A stretch of DNA of 56,126 bases. Source: a candidate division Zixibacteria bacterium HGW-Zixibacteria-1. GTDB taxonomy: Bacteria; Zixibacteria; MSB-5A5; GN15; PGXB01. The notes beneath the pieces are model-generated. The model worked only from the letters and a program-made list of their open reading frames with translations. It searched no databases and was not told where the DNA came from. Made by a program: the position numbers and the translations under genes. The DNA lies in contig PGXB01000021.1 in NCBI GenBank assembly GCA_002838945.1, positions 1-56,126 of the forward strand, in the 5' to 3' direction. Positions 1 to 7,381 of this stretch are shown here, piece after piece. How positions within the stretch are numbered: position 1 is the first letter of the stretch; the number at the start of each line of letters is the position of its first letter.

Positions 1-83
1 TTCGTCGTCATTCTACGCTGAATTATCTCAGCCCGGTTGACTTCGAACGGTTAAACCAACAACCTTATTTAATTGTCCAATAA
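1..83 (+). CDS. IS3-family transposase (OrfB), C-terminal fragment
   Basis: The window opens inside this gene. Reading from base 3, 26 codons run to a TAA at 81-83. They give a tail starting R-R-H-S-T-L-N-Y-L-S-P-V-D-F-E, which matches the conserved end of the DDE integrase-type transposase of IS3/IS150-like elements, usually written as RRHSTLGYLSPVEFE. Everything upstream lies outside the window, so an intact element cannot be told from a remnant. No terminal inverted repeat of an IS could be recognised in the following 100 bases. The fragment sits next to other mobile features (RAYT, REP repeats) and supports an accessory edge here. Confidence 0.7.
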   Translation, partial: RRHSTLNYLSPVDFERLNQQPYLIVQ

Positions 84-195
84 AACAGGGCAAGATCAGA
101 GCCTTGTCGATGACCCTGAGAGACGAAGGGCGCTCCTGACAATATTTAATTTTTCATTCTCAACCATTTAAAATCTACATTTGCATCAGAAAATT

Positions 196-225
196 TGTAG
201 GTCAGGAGTCTTGCACTCCTGACAT
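196..225 (+). repeat. REP-type hairpin repeat, left copy
   Basis: A 9-bp stem GTCAGGAGT / ACTCCTGAC closes a 5-base loop. The 30 bases 196-225 are the exact reverse complement of 806-835, so the RAYT gene sits between two inverted copies. A shorter partial match (CTCCTGACA) occurs near 132-141. Hairpin repeats flanking a Y1-type transposase are the normal REP/REPIN arrangement. Confidence 0.85.
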
Positions 226-264
226 CTTTTATATCCTCAATTTACTTTCAAAACCTGACATCCA

Positions 265-768
265 CTACTCCCCAAATTCTCCTTGAATATCAACAGGCCC
301 TCTCGTACCCCAGTCTGCCTGGTAAAACCCTTCCTCCAAATATTTTTGTATCGATGTACTTTTGTAATCAAATGGGCTTTTCACCAAACCATGTTTAACC
401 GGGTTATAATGTATATAATCAATATGGCTATTCATATCTCTCTGATCACGAATAATATGATCCCAAAAACGATTCTGCCAAACCCGACCGCATTTCAGTC
501 CATTGATAGATCTATAAGCCCCGGCAAATTTCAACTTTATTCCTTTCATAATCTCAGAGAGATTATGTTCAATAGGTCGGATGATCAAATGGAAATGGTC
601 GGGAATTATAACCCAGGCTTTTAATTCAAACGCCATTTGATTTTTTATAAAATCAAAAGCTCGCCATAATTCATTTTCGTTTTCAACAAGAATCGGTATG
701 CGCTCATAAGTAACGCAAGTTACGAAATAAGTATGTCCTTTTTCATAATAACGGTGTAATTTTGACAT
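265..768 (-). CDS. REP-associated tyrosine transposase (RAYT, Y1/HUH family)
   Basis: This 167-residue protein belongs to the single-strand nicking and joining (HUH) enzymes of the IS200/IS605-related TnpA_REP group. The metal-binding motif is H58-F59-H60 in PDHFHLI, and the nucleophile is probably Y118 in DYIHYNPVKHGLV, the signature region of RAYTs. Length is typical for the family. The ATG at 766-768 is preceded by AAGG. Exact 30-bp inverted REP copies lie 39 bp beyond each end of the gene. RAYTs are usually single-copy, domesticated genes thought to spread short palindromes; whether this copy is active cannot be told from one locus. Confidence 0.9.
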   Translation of the reverse strand: MSKLHRYYEKGHTYFVTCVTYERIPILVENENELWRAFDFIKNQMAFELKAWVIIPDHFHLIIRPIEHNLSEIMKGIKLKFAGAYRSINGLKCGRVWQNRFWDHIIRDQRDMNSHIDYIHYNPVKHGLVKSPFDYKSTSIQKYLEEGFYQADWGTRGPVDIQGEFGE

Positions 769-805
769 ATCAGGACCTTAATATCTGTCTCCAATTTTTT
801 TAACA

Positions 806-835
806 ATGTCAGGAGTGCAAGACTCCTGACCTACA
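806..835 (-). repeat. REP-type hairpin repeat, right copy
   Basis: This is the exact reverse complement of 196-225 over 30 bases, again a 9-bp stem with a 5-base loop. It ends two bases before the stop codon of the adjacent HNH gene, so it may also affect transcription ending there. Confidence 0.85.
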
Positions 836-836
836 C

Positions 837-1870
837 TTACTTGCTTTTATACCACTTTACCTTCACCATTCCATCTACCCATAAAAGGTGATCCTTTGAA
901 TTTAGATTGGGATACATAAATGGTTGCAATTCATGCCTATCCATGGTAAATAAAAAAACACGATCAAGCAGACTTGAATAAAAATCATATTCATCTTTCC
1001 ATTTATCAATAATAAAAAAATTCCTTATTAGACCAAATAAAGTGACTTCTATGTATAGAATATTATCACAAGATAATCTCAGTATGAAATAATGACACTT
1101 ATCAAAAGGAATGTCTTCAAGTTTTTCACAAAATCTAAAATTATTAGCTGTATTGGAAAAAATATAATTTTTCAATTCATCATCGATTTTTATGCGATTT
1201 TCCGTGCTACTATTATCGACAGAAATAAATCTTCTTAACGAATTTCTCAGACTTGGAATCAATAAAAAATTACGCAAACACATAAATTCATATAACATTT
1301 TAAAGATAAATTTAAAGTCTGGATCTCGAGTTCCTTCCATTTTAATTATAGTCTTTTTTGTTAAGTAATCTCTTTTGGAAATTACAATATTATCATATCT
1401 AAATTCAGTTTTATCCGTATCATTAAAAAAATCCTCGAGTGGTTTTGTTGGAATATCCGGATATTTTTTTTAATTTTGCCAATTCTTATTTGTTTTGATT
1501 TCATATTGGAAGCTATTAAGGTTTTTTCATCCAACCATTTAATTCTAGGAATAGCTACACTTCCTTTAAAGTCAACTTCTACTTCATTCTCCGCATCAAT
1601 TTTCTTTAAATTCCTATACGCAACTTCTTCATTTGCTAACCCAAGCCTTACCATAGCTGCAGTTATAAAAGCATTATCTTTTGCCCTTACTTCTATTTTA
1701 CTCCCTAAAAAATTGTTACATTGATCACACGAAATTTTCGGTTGAAACCATCCTCCCAAGAATTGAGGGATAAGGTGGGACTTACTCAAATTACTTTTCT
1801 CGCCACACCAAATACAGGTGTCAGACACAACCGTATTCCCTATTGAATATAACTTTGGTTTGAGATTCAT
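837..1870 (-). pseudogene. HNH endonuclease-like protein, interrupted by a -1 frameshift
   Basis: Two adjacent open frames form one gene. The first (1382-1870) starts with a Zn/HNH-like module: C19-x2-C22, S31-H32-L-I-P, then C48-x2-C51-N52-N53. That pattern fits HNH nucleases with treble-clef cysteines. At an A8 run (plus-strand T8, 1464-1471) a -1 shift moves into a frame that stays open, without a stop, directly into the second open frame (837-1340). The joined product would be about 344 residues. Read straight, the first frame adds about 28 unrelated residues and stops at 1382. The region is much more AT-rich than its neighbours, suggesting transfer. It could be a real pseudogene, a programmed or transcriptional slippage site, or a one-base assembly error. 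The C-terminal half has no recognised domain. Confidence 0.7.
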
Positions 1871-1910
1871 TGTTATTTTATCATATTTAATAACTTATTC
1901 CAAATCACCC

Positions 1911-2000
1911 TCACACCATCCGCATGATCAGACCCACTACCGTGTCGAAACTGATCGGCATCAGCAAGATCAAAAACATCCAGACCATCGCCCGCCTCAT
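1911..2000 (-). CDS. Possible 29-residue hydrophobic peptide overlapping the lexA stop
   Basis: An ATG at 1998-2000 overlaps the TGA of lexA (1997-1999) as ATGA, the usual geometry of translational coupling. The frame runs 29 codons to a TGA at 1911-1913. The peptide begins MRRAMVWMFLILLMP, ends in GLIMRMV, and has a positively charged N-terminus and a largely hydrophobic body, as small single-pass membrane peptides do. No homolog is recognised. Genes next to lexA are often SOS-controlled, and small membrane peptides are known SOS effectors, but that role here is only inference. A chance frame of this length is quite possible. Confidence 0.35.
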   Translation of the reverse strand: MRRAMVWMFLILLMPISFDTVVGLIMRMV

Positions 2001-2614
2001 GGCAGCCTCCGCATCAATCCGACCACTTTCCCGGCAATCTGGAACTGCGGCGAATTGCGGTCCACCACGATCGGCTCATAAGCATCGTTTTCCGGTTTGA
2101 GAATAATCCGCCCGCTCTTCGGCTGATACCGTTTGACCGTCGCCTCTTCGCCGATTATAGCCACCACGATATCACCCGGCTCGGCATCCTTCTGCTTCTT
2201 GACCAGAACATAATCACCGTCGAAAATTCCGGCATTTTTCATCGAATCGCCCTGAACCCGTAGAGTGAATGTTTCACCGGACGGCAGAAAACTGGTATCG
2301 ACGGCAAATTCCCCTTCGACATTCTCGATCGCATCAATCGGATTACCGGCCGGAACAGCACCTACCAGCGGCACTTTCCGGACCGGCCCGGACAAGGCCC
2401 GCACCAGCTCGATTCCGCGCGAAATCAATTCCTGCCGACGGATATACCCCTTCTTTATCAAAGCTTCCAAATGCGCCCGGACACCGTTCGTGGAACTGAT
2501 ATTGAACTTCAGCCCGATTTCCCGGATAGTCGGCGATTTGCCGACCTCACCGATCATATTTTCGATATACTCCAGAATCTCCCGCTGCCTTCGGGTCAAT
2601 GATTCTCTGACCAT
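1997..2614 (-). CDS. lexA: LexA repressor (SOS response regulator)
   Basis: LexA represses DNA-damage genes until RecA filaments stimulate its self-cleavage. The 205-residue product has the N-terminal winged helix (about 1-65; LTRRQREILEYI and SPTIREIG are family hallmarks). The Ala89-Gly90 cleavage site lies in VGAVPAGNP, catalytic Ser124 in QGDSM and Lys161 in ATVKRY, so it should be fully autoproteolytic. Length is normal. The ATG is preceded by AAGGAG (about 6 bases away). It is divergent from purD across 230 bp, where a candidate operator lies at 2676-2687. A possible tiny peptide overlaps its stop codon. Confidence 0.97.
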   Translation of the reverse strand: MVRESLTRRQREILEYIENMIGEVGKSPTIREIGLKFNISSTNGVRAHLEALIKKGYIRRQELISRGIELVRALSGPVRKVPLVGAVPAGNPIDAIENVEGEFAVDTSFLPSGETFTLRVQGDSMKNAGIFDGDYVLVKKQKDAEPGDIVVAIIGEEATVKRYQPKSGRIILKPENDAYEPIVVDRNSPQFQIAGKVVGLMRRLP

Positions 2615-2675
2615 ATTGACTCCTTGTATTTGAAAACCACTGATTTCAACTTAATTTCTCCAAACAAAAGCTACT

Positions 2676-2687
2676 GCACATTTGTTC
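2676..2687 (-). promoter_or_regulatory. Candidate LexA operator
   Basis: On the minus strand this reads GAAC-AAAT-GTGC, one mismatch from the GAAC-N4-GTTC core used by LexA in Gram-positive bacteria and several other phyla. It lies about 60 bp upstream of the lexA start, where autoregulation would be expected. The LexA motif of this lineage is not known to me, so the call is tentative. Confidence 0.3.
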
Positions 2688-2783
2688 AGATGTCAAGTTA
2701 ATTTATCGGAAACGCCCCTGTTTCCTTGATATGTGATATTGGTTCTGCCCGACATCTACTTTCATCCCATATTTAAAAAAGTA

Positions 2784-2811
2784 TTGAAAAAAAGAAAATA
2801 TTTGTTATAAT
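2784..2811 (+). promoter_or_regulatory. Sigma70-type promoter for purD-purE
   Basis: TTGAAA (2784-2789), a 16-base spacer and a perfect TATAAT (2806-2811) stand about 33 bp upstream of the purD ATG, in an AT-rich stretch between the divergent lexA and purD genes. Confidence 0.65.
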
Positions 2812-2844
2812 TCTGGTTTATAAGATTTTAAGGATTAAATTACT

Positions 2845-4134
2845 ATGATGAAAATACTTGTCGTTGGTTCCGGCGGGCGGGAACATACGCTCGTCTGGAA
2901 ACTAAAACAATCCCGATTGGTGGGAAAAATCTACGCCGCTCCCGGCAATGCCGGTATCAGCCTGCTCGCCAATTCGATCAATATCAAGGCTGATGATATC
3001 AAAGGCCTGGCCAATTTTGCTGAAAATCACCATATCGACTTAACCGTCGTCGGCCCGGAACTTCCTCTTACCCTTGGCATTGTCGATGAATTTCAAAAAC
3101 GCGGCCTGCGCATTTTCGGCCCGTCGCAACTGGCGGCCGAAATCGAAGGCTCCAAGGCTTTTGCCAAGGAGTTTATGAGAAAATATCATATCCCAACCGC
3201 CCCTTTTCAGATTTTTACCGAAGCTTCCGAAGCCATCTCATTTATCCGCTCGGCAGCGATGCCGGTCGTAATCAAGGCCAGCGGCCTGGCGGCCGGAAAA
3301 GGCGCCGTGGTCGTTCACAGTCATGACGAAGCGGCCGAGACCATCGATAAGATGATGGTAAAAAAGATTTTTGGCGAAGCCGGAAATAAAGTTGTCGTGG
3401 AGACTTTCCTCAAAGGGCAGGAACTTTCGGTCATGGCCTTCACCGACGGCAAAAATATTAAAATGATGCTTACGTCACAGGATCATAAGCAAATCGGCGA
3501 AGGCGATACCGGCCCCAATACGGGCGGCATGGGCGCTTATTGCCCGGTTCCGTTTGTCGAGGATACCATTTTGACCATGATCAAAGAACATATCCTCGAA
3601 CGAACCATTTCCGGCCTCGAAAAAGAAGGGCGGAATTACAAGGGTGTTTTATACGCCGGTTTGATGCTGACCGAATCCGGCCCGAAAGTTATCGAATTCA
3701 ACTGCCGTTTCGGCGATCCGGAAACACAGGCGGTCCTGCCGCTGCTCAATTCGGACCTGGCCGACATCTTTATCGCCATCGCCGATGGAAACCTATCCAT
3801 AATCGACGATCTGGACTGGGTGCCCGGCGCGGCAGTCTGCGTCGTGCTCGCTTCCAAAGGTTATCCCGGAAAATATGAAACTCAGAAGCGAATTTTTGGT
3901 TTAAGGAATTACAGCGACAGGAAATGCTATCTGTTCCATGCCGGAACCAGAAGAGAAGGGAAAAATTGGGTTACTGAAGGCGGACGCGTTATGGGAGTTA
4001 CCGCGGTTGACAAAGATCTCCCGGCGGCGCTTTCGAAAGCTTACGGTCTGATCGAAAGAATCAAATTTGATGGAATGTATTTCAGGAGTGATATTGGTTT
4101 CCGGGCACATACACATGTCAATGTAGGGATATAA
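2845..4134 (+). CDS. purD: Phosphoribosylamine--glycine ligase (GAR synthetase)
   Basis: PurD joins phosphoribosylamine to glycine using ATP, step two of purine synthesis. The 429-residue length is standard. The N-domain opens with the nucleotide-fold motif VVGSGGREHTLVWKL. The ATP-grasp part contains GLAAGKGAVVV, and the signature region reads FNCRFGDPETQAVLPLL. Two ATG codons lie in tandem (2845 and 2848) and either may be used. A good sigma70 promoter lies just upstream, and purE follows after three bases, so the two are co-transcribed. Confidence 0.97.
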   Translation: MMKILVVGSGGREHTLVWKLKQSRLVGKIYAAPGNAGISLLANSINIKADDIKGLANFAENHHIDLTVVGPELPLTLGIVDEFQKRGLRIFGPSQLAAEIEGSKAFAKEFMRKYHIPTAPFQIFTEASEAISFIRSAAMPVVIKASGLAAGKGAVVVHSHDEAAETIDKMMVKKIFGEAGNKVVVETFLKGQELSVMAFTDGKNIKMMLTSQDHKQIGEGDTGPNTGGMGAYCPVPFVEDTILTMIKEHILERTISGLEKEGRNYKGVLYAGLMLTESGPKVIEFNCRFGDPETQAVLPLLNSDLADIFIAIADGNLSIIDDLDWVPGAAVCVVLASKGYPGKYETQKRIFGLRNYSDRKCYLFHAGTRREGKNWVTEGGRVMGVTAVDKDLPAALSKAYGLIERIKFDGMYFRSDIGFRAHTHVNVGI

Positions 4135-4137
4135 GTT

Positions 4138-4563
4138 ATGCCAAAGGTTTTGATTTTAATCGGTTCCAAATCTGATATGGTGTACGCCGAAGAATGTCAG
4201 AAAATGCTGGATGGCTACGGAATCGAAAACAGCCTGGAAATATCATCGGCGCATCGCGAACCGGACAAGACGGATGATCTGGCTAAGAACGCCGCCGCCA
4301 ACGGCTTTGAAGTTGTCATATGTATGGCCGGAATGGCCGCCGCCCTGCCCGGTGTGGTTGCCGCCCGGACCAGGCTGCCGGTTATCGGGGTGCCGCTTCC
4401 GGCCTCACTCGACGGACTGGATGCCCTCCTGGCGATAGCACAGATGCCATCCGGAGTGCCGGTGGCGACCATGGGAATCGGCAAGGCGGGAGCCAAAAAC
4501 GCGGCAGTTCTGGCAGCGCGAATATTGGCCGTGAAATATCCCGAGATAAACGGAAAGCTCTGA
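4138..4563 (+). CDS. purE: N5-carboxyaminoimidazole ribonucleotide mutase-like PurE
   Basis: PurE makes carboxyaminoimidazole ribonucleotide in purine synthesis. The 141-residue protein has the phosphate loop GSKSD, the SAHREP motif with its catalytic histidine, and the core signature DALLAIAQMPSGVPVATM. It starts three bases after purD with GTAGGG upstream, so they form an operon. In the usual AGGAAHLPG loop the sequence here is AGMAAALPG, which lacks the histidine of standard class I enzymes. It may therefore be a divergent or class II-like PurE that uses CO2 directly. No purK is visible in the window. Confidence 0.9.
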   Translation: MPKVLILIGSKSDMVYAEECQKMLDGYGIENSLEISSAHREPDKTDDLAKNAAANGFEVVICMAGMAAALPGVVAARTRLPVIGVPLPASLDGLDALLAIAQMPSGVPVATMGIGKAGAKNAAVLAARILAVKYPEINGKL

Positions 4564-4648
4564 TCAGTCGTCTTAGGCTTGTTGGAATTTCCTGCAAACT
4601 TATGAGCGAATAATTGTAGAATATAATAAATAGGAAAGGAGTTGTTTG

Positions 4649-5584
4649 ATGAATGCACATGCCCGGTCTGGAAAAAAATATTTATTTCTTTTCCTTGCAG
4701 TCGTTTTCGGCCTGACATTGCTGGCTTCATCTGCTTTCTCCGGTGACCCGGAAAAAGCCAAGAGTTTCTTTAATTCCGCTTTGACCCTGCAAAAAGAAGG
4801 TAATGACTCGCTGGCCGTCAACGAGTATAAGCAGGCCATCAAAGAGGACCCCCAGTTTATCGATGCCTACATCAATCTGGGCTCGATCTATTTTGGAGGT
4901 AATAATCTCAACGAAGCCGTGACCCAATTCAAGAAGGCTACCGAAGTTGCCCCCGGCAATCCTGACGCCTGGGCCAATCTGGGCAGGACCTATTACAAAC
5001 AGAAAAAATATCTCGAGAGCGAACAGGCTTACAAAAAAGCCCTCGAAATCAAAAGCGATTACGTCGAGGTCTATAAGGATTTGGGATTGATCTATCACAA
5101 ACAAAGTAACTGGCCGGCGCTGGTGGAAAATATGGCCAAGTACACTGAAAGTGTTAAGGACGATTATCTTTCGTTATATCTGCTTGGAAAGGGCTACCAG
5201 AATCTCAAGAAGTATCCCGATGCCATTGCGGCCTATAATCAAACCATCAGCCTGAAGCCTGACTATTTCAATGCCTATAACAGCCTCGGACAGATCTATC
5301 AGAATCAGAACAAGAATCTTGATGCTTACAAAATGTTCCAGAAAGCGGCCAATATCAGCCCGGATAATTATCTCACTCTTTATAACATGGCTATCTCATA
5401 TGAGACCGAATATCAGGAGGACAAGGATAAAATCGATCAGGTCATTGCCAACTGGGCCAAGTTTGTCAAAGTTGCCAAAACTAACCCGAAAGCAAAATTG
5501 ATTGTCGGCGGCGCTGAAGAGCATCTGGTTGATCTGAACGAATTGAAGACACATTACGAAGAGGAAGCGGCCTCTAAATTATAA
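4649..5584 (+). CDS. Exported TPR protein
   Basis: This protein of about 311 residues has an N-terminal signal segment (basic start, then FLFLAVVFGLTLLASSAFS) followed by about six TPR units from residue 32 to 280, for example AYINLGSIYFGGNNLNEAVT and AWANLGRTYYKQKKYLESEQ. It probably acts in the periplasm or at the outer membrane as a protein-interaction scaffold. The ATG at 4649 is chosen over an in-frame TTG at 4646 because AAGGAG lies 7 bases upstream of the ATG. It follows purE by 85 bp and ends at a strong terminator. The partner is unknown. Confidence 0.85.
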   Translation: MNAHARSGKKYLFLFLAVVFGLTLLASSAFSGDPEKAKSFFNSALTLQKEGNDSLAVNEYKQAIKEDPQFIDAYINLGSIYFGGNNLNEAVTQFKKATEVAPGNPDAWANLGRTYYKQKKYLESEQAYKKALEIKSDYVEVYKDLGLIYHKQSNWPALVENMAKYTESVKDDYLSLYLLGKGYQNLKKYPDAIAAYNQTISLKPDYFNAYNSLGQIYQNQNKNLDAYKMFQKAANISPDNYLTLYNMAISYETEYQEDKDKIDQVIANWAKFVKVAKTNPKAKLIVGGAEEHLVDLNELKTHYEEEAASKL

Positions 5585-5601
5585 TTTCTCTGCAGCAATT
5601 T

Positions 5602-5630
5602 AAAAAGCCCGCCTTATGGCGGGCTTTTTT
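5602..5630 (+). terminator. Rho-independent terminator after the TPR gene
   Basis: Stem AAGCCCGCC / GGCGGGCTT with a TTAT loop is followed by six T. The A-tract on its left lets it act in both directions. It closes the purD-purE-TPR unit. Confidence 0.92.
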
Positions 5631-5709
5631 ATTGCAGGTAACACACCGGCTCTTTTGCTTTAAACCATAATTTGATGTAACATATGTTAATACATTGTTA
5701 AATAAGCTA

Positions 5710-5738
5710 TTAACAATAGCCAACACTAAAAATATAGT
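5710..5738 (+). promoter_or_regulatory. Candidate promoter 1 in the 5631-5963 intergenic region
   Basis: TTAACA (5710-5715), exactly 17 bases, then TATAGT (5733-5738): each box is one mismatch from consensus. It points into the hairpin unit at 5737-5815 and not to any coding sequence. Confidence 0.4.
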
Positions 5739-5815
5739 CGACAGCCCGGGAGTAAAGGAAATAAGGATGACTGCTTCAAAAAGAAGCAAAAATATGCCGG
5801 GACACTCGACTTTTT
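5737..5815 (+). ncRNA. Structured element 1 (possible small RNA or terminator)
   Basis: Nested pairings are visible: GTCGA (5737-5741) with TCGAC (5806-5810), CCCGG (5745-5749) with CCGGG (5797-5801), and inside these TGCTTC / GAAGCA (5772-5788) over an A5 loop. Five T follow immediately (5811-5815). A promoter-like sequence lies just upstream, with predicted start near 5745. No coding sequence is convincing on either strand. It does not resemble SRP RNA, tmRNA, RNase P or a riboswitch class I know. The call rests on structure only. Confidence 0.3.
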
Positions 5816-5816
5816 C

Positions 5817-5845
5817 TTGACAACTCGAAGTATCTAATTTATTAT
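5817..5845 (+). promoter_or_regulatory. Candidate promoter 2 in the 5631-5963 intergenic region
   Basis: A perfect TTGACA (5817-5822), 17 bases, then TATTAT (5840-5845). The predicted start, about 5852, coincides with the base of the long hairpin at 5852-5934. No plus-strand gene follows for tens of kilobases. Confidence 0.45.
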
Positions 5846-5851
5846 GATAAT

Positions 5852-5934
5852 GAAAAAGAGAGTTCTTCTTTGAGATCCCTGGGTCCAACTTAATCCCCTC
5901 TGGATCCAGCCAAAGAAAACTCTCTAAATTTTTC
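5852..5934 (-). terminator. Candidate terminator of the 5964-7196 gene
   Basis: On the minus strand this long hairpin starts about 30 bases after the stop codon, and its 3' arm AACTCTCT is followed by TTTTTC. It is longer (83 bases) than most intrinsic terminators. Confidence 0.45.
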
Positions 5935-5946
5935 TGCCCCTTTTTT
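5852..5946 (+). ncRNA. Structured element 2 (possible small RNA)
   Basis: An almost continuous stem spans 5852-5934. GAAAAA pairs with TTTTTC, AGAGAGTT with AACTCTCT, CTTCTTTG with CAAAGAA, and inside these CTGGGTCC pairs with GGATCCAG (one G-U). T6 follows at 5941-5946. A consensus promoter starts exactly at its base. On the minus strand the same hairpin could serve as terminator of the gene ending at 5964, which is the simpler reading; both may hold. Confidence 0.3.
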
Positions 5947-5963
5947 ATCGGACGAATAAGATT

Positions 5964-7196
5964 CTACTGATCGAATTCAACCGATTCAAAATCATCCCAG
6001 TCGACAACTATTTCATCACGACCGTCCATGACAATGATGCCTTTATTGTCGCTGTCAACATCGTTGGAGCCTCTCAGCTTAAAGGTCCGGCCGTCCTTGA
6101 GTGTCACCATACTTGTCCGCGACGACATCTTTTCGATCGCTTTAATCATGCCGAATTCGATGTCGAATTCCACATCGCGCATATCGCCGTTCAGAATCTC
6201 CCAGGTAAATTCTTCGTCGGAATCCCAGACAATATTACCGGCGTACTTCTCGCCGCCCTCGGTAATAACCGTGCCATGCAGCTTCTTGCCGCCGTCGAAA
6301 TCATTATAGGTCATATTGCCCGGAGGTTCCGAAAAATCCAGCCTGTCAAACCCGTCCCAGTTGACTCTCACCGATCCCAATTTTAAATCGGAAATAACAA
6401 TCCCGCGATTGCCGCTGTCGATATCATTCGAGTCATCCATCTCCATCGTCTTGCCGTTTTTCAGTGTCACTTCCGCTGAACTCGATGACCTTCTCTCGAT
6501 AGAAGCAATATTACTGAATTCGATTTTTCTTTTGCGGCGGCCTTCCCGCCCGTCGAGAATATCGCCGTCGAAGGTTTCATCCATATCCCAGCCGATATAG
6601 CCGCTGAATGTCTCTCCCCGCCGGGTGGTCAGGGTGCCGTAAAGTCTTTTTCCGAATGCCGACTCTTTTTTGGGGGCGTTCATAAACTCGATATGATCGA
6701 TCTCATCCCAGTATATCTCGATAATACCCTCTTTGAGATCATCAATAAGTATTTCCCGGTTGTCTTCGCCGATATCGCCGGAACCGCCGCTCAGTTCCAC
6801 TTCCTCACCCGATTTCAATTCAAGCATGACGGTGTTGTCCCCGGCCGGAGACAATTTGGCGATATGGCCCATTCTGATACCAGCTTCAGCGCTGGTGAAA
6901 CTCCAGATATTGTCACCTTCGCTGTAAATGGTCATACCGAATATCTTTACCGACCTATCCCTCCGGTCATTATCACGCCGGCGATATTTCCGGTATTTCT
7001 TGCCCTCCAGCTCTTTGGTTCCATCAAGGAGATCACACCAGGATGCCTCATTCTTGTCCCAGCGAATGAAACCTTCCAGAACCTCATCATCAACCGTATA
7101 AATTTTGCCGTAAAGCTGCCCTTCGTCGGCCATGGCCACTGCGGACAGTATCAACAACCCCATTAAAGCGCCCAGGGAAATTACTACGGTTTTCAT
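5964..7196 (-). CDS. Secreted protein with three tandem repeats, unknown function
   Basis: The 410-residue product has a signal peptide (MKTVVISLGALMGLLILSAVAMA) and then three related units of about 110-125 residues. Each opens like LYGKIYT, LYGTLTT or LHGTVIT and continues G-x-I-x-W-D. Each then has a stretch like VTLKNGKTMEM or VTLKDGRTFKL with N-D-(I/V)-D-S-x-N-(R/K)-G-I and ends near WD-x-F-(D/E)-x-(L/V)-(D/E)-F. The units are acidic and probably beta-rich. I do not recognise a named domain. The ATG has GGAG 8 bases upstream. It appears to be a single-gene unit. It may be a periplasmic or surface stalk, but that is a guess. Confidence 0.85.
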   Translation of the reverse strand: MKTVVISLGALMGLLILSAVAMADEGQLYGKIYTVDDEVLEGFIRWDKNEASWCDLLDGTKELEGKKYRKYRRRDNDRRDRSVKIFGMTIYSEGDNIWSFTSAEAGIRMGHIAKLSPAGDNTVMLELKSGEEVELSGGSGDIGEDNREILIDDLKEGIIEIYWDEIDHIEFMNAPKKESAFGKRLYGTLTTRRGETFSGYIGWDMDETFDGDILDGREGRRKRKIEFSNIASIERRSSSSAEVTLKNGKTMEMDDSNDIDSGNRGIVISDLKLGSVRVNWDGFDRLDFSEPPGNMTYNDFDGGKKLHGTVITEGGEKYAGNIVWDSDEEFTWEILNGDMRDVEFDIEFGMIKAIEKMSSRTSMVTLKDGRTFKLRGSNDVDSDNKGIIVMDGRDEIVVDWDDFESVEFDQ

Positions 7197-7302
7197 GCCG
7201 CTTACTCCTATTGATTAGTAATAGAGTTCCTTTACTTTATCTGACGGGATTAAGCCAAAAAAGTTGCATGATACGGGATTATATTGAGTTTCTTCGGAGC
7301 GG

Positions 7303-7337
7303 AAAAAGGATCCCGACTGAGAATCAGTCAAGTCCGG
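7303..7337 (-). terminator. Candidate terminator after the 7382-10249 gene
   Basis: On the minus strand GACTGA-TTC-TCAGTC sits inside weaker outer pairing (GGA with TCC) and is followed by five T. It is imperfect but correctly placed, 45 bases after the stop codon. Confidence 0.4.
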
Positions 7338-7381
7338 GGAAATTCGCATTCGGAAATCGAGGAAATTAAATGACCCTGATT

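Noticed and set aside
5574-5888. Minus-strand open frame of 104 codons in the gap before 5964
   Set aside because: It covers the terminator and both hairpin units, has no ribosome site and an atypical composition; the structure explains the region better.
5737-5946. Identification of the structured region as 6S RNA, SRP RNA or tmRNA
   Set aside because: The two units fold separately, the length is wrong for 6S, the GGAAG-type SRP loop is absent and there is no tRNA-like end.
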